Below are positions 5,449-6,808 of a DNA stretch of 6,808 bases, one piece after another. The translations under genes and the position numbers were made by a program. The stretch is from an uncultured Thermoleophilia bacterium (GTDB lineage Bacteria > Actinomycetota > Thermoleophilia > UBA2241). The stretch covers positions 1-6,808 of the forward strand of contig CAIWHY010000333.1 of assembly GCA_903912585.1 (NCBI GenBank), written 5' to 3'. The stretch's first letter is position 1, and every line of letters starts with the position of its first letter. The notes beneath the pieces were generated by a model that saw only the letters and a program-made list of their open reading frames with translations, searched no databases and was not told the origin of the DNA.

Positions 5449-5910
5449 CTACTCCCCGAGGACCTTGATGATCAGCCGCTTGCTGCGGCGGCCGTCGAAC
5501 TCGCAGTAGAAGACGGCCTGCCACGGCCCCAGGTCGAGGCGTCCGCCGGTCACCGGCACGATCACCTGGTGGTGCACCAGCAGGTTCTTGAGGTGCGCGT
5601 CGCCGTTGTCCTCGCCGCCGCGATGGTGGCGGTAGTCGCCGCCCTCGGGGAGCAGCTGCCGGGCCACGTCGTCGGCCGGCGGCTGCCAGGACGGCGGCGC
5701 CAGCTTGTCGAGCCACTCCAGAGCGTCGGCCTGGATCCCGGGCTCGTCGTCGTTGATCCACACGCCGGCGGTGATGTGCATCGCCGAGACCAGGGCCATG
5801 CCCTCGCTGATGCCGGACTCCTCGACGGCGGCGCGCACGTCCTCGGTGATGCGCACGAAGGCGCGGCGCTGCTCGATGCGAAAGGTCTTGTAGACGGTGT
5901 GCGACTTCAT
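5449..5910 (-). CDS. yjbQ: YjbQ / UPF0047 family protein
   Basis: A soluble protein of 153 residues, near the usual family length of about 130-150. Family signatures run almost the full length: SAMHITAGVWINDDEPG (42-58) with His45, YRHHRGGEDNGDAHLKNLL (93-111) with His106, VPVTGGRLDLGPWQAVFYCE (118-137) and the terminal EFDGRRSKRLIIKV. YjbQ proteins have been reported to show weak thiamine-phosphate synthase activity in E. coli complementation; the physiological substrate is unclear, so only the family is firm. No thiamine gene is nearby. The start at 5910 (MKSHTVYKTF) is chosen because AGGAGGA (5914-5920) lies just upstream; an in-frame ATG at 5940 would place that Shine-Dalgarno inside the gene. 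It lies 166 bases upstream of the hdeD-like gene on the same strand and is divergent from the GH4 gene. Confidence 0.92.
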   Translation of the reverse strand: MKSHTVYKTFRIEQRRAFVRITEDVRAAVEESGISEGMALVSAMHITAGVWINDDEPGIQADALEWLDKLAPPSWQPPADDVARQLLPEGGDYRHHRGGEDNGDAHLKNLLVHHQVIVPVTGGRLDLGPWQAVFYCEFDGRRSKRLIIKVLGE

Positions 5911-5913
5911 CGG

Positions 5914-5920
5914 TCCTCCT
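5914..5920 (-). promoter_or_regulatory. Shine-Dalgarno of yjbQ
   Basis: AGGAGGA on the minus strand, three bases before the ATG at 5910. It decides between the two in-frame starts, 5910 and 5940, in favour of the shorter protein. Confidence 0.75.
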
Positions 5921-5945
5921 CGCTGGCTCGCGCGCAGCATACTCC

Positions 5946-5974
5946 TTGCTCATTTCTGCTCGATTTGGCATAAT
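5946..5974 (+). promoter_or_regulatory. Putative sigma-70-type promoter of the GH4 gene
   Basis: TTGCTC (5946-5951) and CATAAT (5969-5974) are 17 bases apart, inside the most AT-rich stretch of the window (about 5940-5985). A start near 5981 gives a leader of about 94 bases. The opposite strand reads TATTAT over 5971-5976 and could serve as a -10 for yjbQ, so the element may be bidirectional, although no clear minus-strand -35 is seen. Confidence 0.5.
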
Positions 5975-5983
5975 ATCGCTCAA
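5965..5983. promoter_or_regulatory. Possible operator over the GH4 -10 element
   Basis: TTGGCATAATATCGCTCAA has arms TTG-GC and GC-T-CAA, an imperfect inverted repeat that covers the proposed -10. A LacI-family or other sugar-responsive repressor would be a natural tenant, but the symmetry is weak and no regulator gene is in the window. Confidence 0.2.
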
Positions 5984-6021
5984 GAACGGCCATCGCTTGG
6001 CTTCGCTGCGGGCCGCAGGAT

Positions 6022-6078
6022 ATGACAGCATCGGCGCCGCCGGCCGGCGGCGCCGGCGAAAGGACGGCGACGGCATGA
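6022..6078 (+). CDS. Candidate 18-codon upstream reading frame in the GH4 leader
   Basis: ATG at 6022 opens the peptide MTASAPPAGGAGERTATA and closes with TGA at 6076-6078, overlapping the GH4 start in the sequence ATGA. If translated, ribosomes would pass through the leader palindrome and finish on the GH4 start, giving translational coupling. The only ribosome-binding match, AGGA at 6017-6020, is too close (one base) to be convincing. It may be chance. Confidence 0.25.
   Translation: MTASAPPAGGAGERTATA
6032..6055 (+). repeat. Perfect 24-base GC palindrome in the GH4 leader
   Basis: Positions 6032-6055 are a perfect inverted repeat of two 12-base arms, centred on GGCCGGCC-like sequence at 6043/6044, so it can fold as a stem of about ten pairs with a four-base loop. 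It ends three bases before the Shine-Dalgarno of the GH4 gene (GAAAGGA, 6058-6064). It could be an mRNA hairpin affecting initiation, a transcription attenuator without a U-tract, or a protein-binding site. Confidence 0.75.
6058..6064 (+). promoter_or_regulatory. Shine-Dalgarno of the GH4 gene
   Basis: GAAAGGA precedes the ATG at 6075 by ten bases, slightly long but acceptable. It supports 6075 as the start, which also begins exactly with the family's N-terminal Rossmann strand. Confidence 0.6.
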
Positions 6079-6808
6079 CCAGGATCGCGTTCATCGGCGC
6101 CGGCAGCGTGGAGTTCACGCGCAACCTGCTCGGCGACATCCTCACCTTCCCCGAGCTCGCGGACGCGGAGATCGTGCTGCACGACATCAGCGCCGAGCGG
6201 CTCGCGACGGCAGAGGCGATGGCGCGCTGGACGGCCGCCGAGGTCGGCGCCCAGCCGTCCATCGAGGCGCACCTCGACCGCCGCAGGGCCCTCGACGGCG
6301 CCGACTTCGCCATCAACACCATCGAGGTCGGCGGCATCGCAGCGACGCGGCTCGACTTCGACGTCCCGCGCAAGTACGGCCTGCGGCAGACCATCGGCGA
6401 CACCTCCGGCGTGGGCGCCGTCTTCCGGGCGCTGCGCACCATCCCGGTGATGCTCGCGATCGCCGACGACATGATGGAGCTGTGCCCGCAGGCGTGGATG
6501 CTCAACTACACCAACCCGATGGCGATGAACTGCTGGGCCTGGTACGAAGGCTCGCTGCATCAGAACGTCGTGGGGCTCTGCCACTCGATCCAGAACACCA
6601 GCCATCAGGTGGCGGAGTACGTCGGCGTGGACCCCGCCGGCGTCACGTTCCTCGGCGCCGGCGTCAACCACATGAGCTGGGTGCTCCGCCTCGAGAAGGA
6701 CGGCGAGAGCCTCTACCCGGCGCTGGACGCGGCGATCGCGGCCGACCCCGAAGGGCTCGGCCGCCACGTCCGCGTGGAGATCTACAAGCGCTTCGGCTAC
6801 TTCCCCAC
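6075..6808 (+). CDS. Glycoside hydrolase family 4 protein, alpha-galactosidase (MelA)-like, 3' end cut
   Basis: The first 244 residues of a family GH4 enzyme, usually 430-480 residues, cut by the window edge. GH4 enzymes hydrolyse glycosides through an NAD+-dependent oxidation and elimination mechanism that needs Mn2+. Visible parts are the Rossmann motif IAFIGAGSVEFTRNLL (4-19), Asp37 ending the second strand, NTIEVGG (81-87), TIGDTSGVGAVFRALRTIP (106-124), the substrate loop MLNYTNPMAMN (142-152), and the metal ligands Cys169 in VGLCHS and His199 in AGVNHMSW. The CHS and NHM(A/S)W patterns and the 'DTxGxG..RALRTIP' segment resemble alpha-galactosidase MelA and related alpha-glucosidase/galacturonidase groups rather than 6-phospho-glycosidases, so a non-phosphorylated alpha-glycoside is the likely substrate. 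The exact sugar cannot be fixed from this half. It is divergent from yjbQ; transporter genes may follow beyond the edge. The cytoplasmic location follows from the NAD need and the lack of a signal peptide. Confidence 0.9.
   Translation, partial: MTRIAFIGAGSVEFTRNLLGDILTFPELADAEIVLHDISAERLATAEAMARWTAAEVGAQPSIEAHLDRRRALDGADFAINTIEVGGIAATRLDFDVPRKYGLRQTIGDTSGVGAVFRALRTIPVMLAIADDMMELCPQAWMLNYTNPMAMNCWAWYEGSLHQNVVGLCHSIQNTSHQVAEYVGVDPAGVTFLGAGVNHMSWVLRLEKDGESLYPALDAAIAADPEGLGRHVRVEIYKRFGYFP

Noticed and set aside
5210..6505. Minus-strand open frame of 431 codons across the hdeD start, yjbQ and the GH4 gene
   Set aside because: It overlaps three well-supported genes in other phases or strands, is Arg/Ala-rich with no recognisable domain, and is a typical by-product of high GC with few stop codons.
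5907..6767. Minus-strand open frame of 286 codons opposite the GH4 gene
   Set aside because: It is the mirror of the GH4 coding frame; GH4 motifs on the plus strand are unambiguous, and the antisense peptide has low-complexity composition.

Overview
The window is about 6.8 kb of very GC-rich DNA. Its strong third-position G/C bias, short gaps and protein families point to a high-GC bacterium, most likely an actinobacterial lineage. That is an inference from composition and families; no rRNA or other marker gene is present. I see no tRNA, rRNA, CRISPR array, insertion sequence or phage gene, and no gene-free stretch longer than about 170 bases.

Layout, left to right. At the left edge a minus-strand gene starts at 129 and runs out of the window; its known part is Arg/Gly-rich with an 8-residue repeat. 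Divergent from it is a fold-type I PLP aminotransferase of the LysN/MocR-C-terminal kind (157-1314, +). It converges on an uncharacterised polytopic membrane protein with histidine clusters (1384-2214, -). Upstream of that, on the same strand, is a membrane-anchored SGNH hydrolase of the DUF459 type (2355-3260, -). It diverges from a six-helix ion channel with a TVGYGD potassium filter (3382-4134, +). The channel gene converges, with only four bases between stop codons, on a two-gene minus-strand operon: an HdeD-like (DUF308) protein (4731-5282) followed by a YqhA/UPF0114-like protein (4139-4729). Further right is a yjbQ-type gene (5449-5910, -). Divergent from yjbQ is a glycoside hydrolase family 4 gene (6075 to the right edge, +), cut at its 3' end.

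The genes do not form one pathway. The central block (histidine-motif membrane protein, anchored SGNH hydrolase, K+ channel, HdeD, YqhA) is almost wholly envelope-associated and could serve envelope or ion homeostasis or stress, but this rests only on proximity. The right edge probably begins a sugar-use locus driven from an AT-rich divergent promoter region.

The least ordinary signals are regulatory. Two plus-strand genes have a -10-like TAnnnT exactly six bases before the ATG and no Shine-Dalgarno, which suggests leaderless mRNAs. The GH4 leader has a perfect 24-base palindrome inside an 18-codon upstream frame that ends in an ATGA overlap with the GH4 start. There are also paired 13-base repeats upstream of hdeD and a 10-base palindrome made of two facing stop codons. 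I found no convincing new multi-gene system; the best protein candidate for novelty is the histidine-motif membrane protein.
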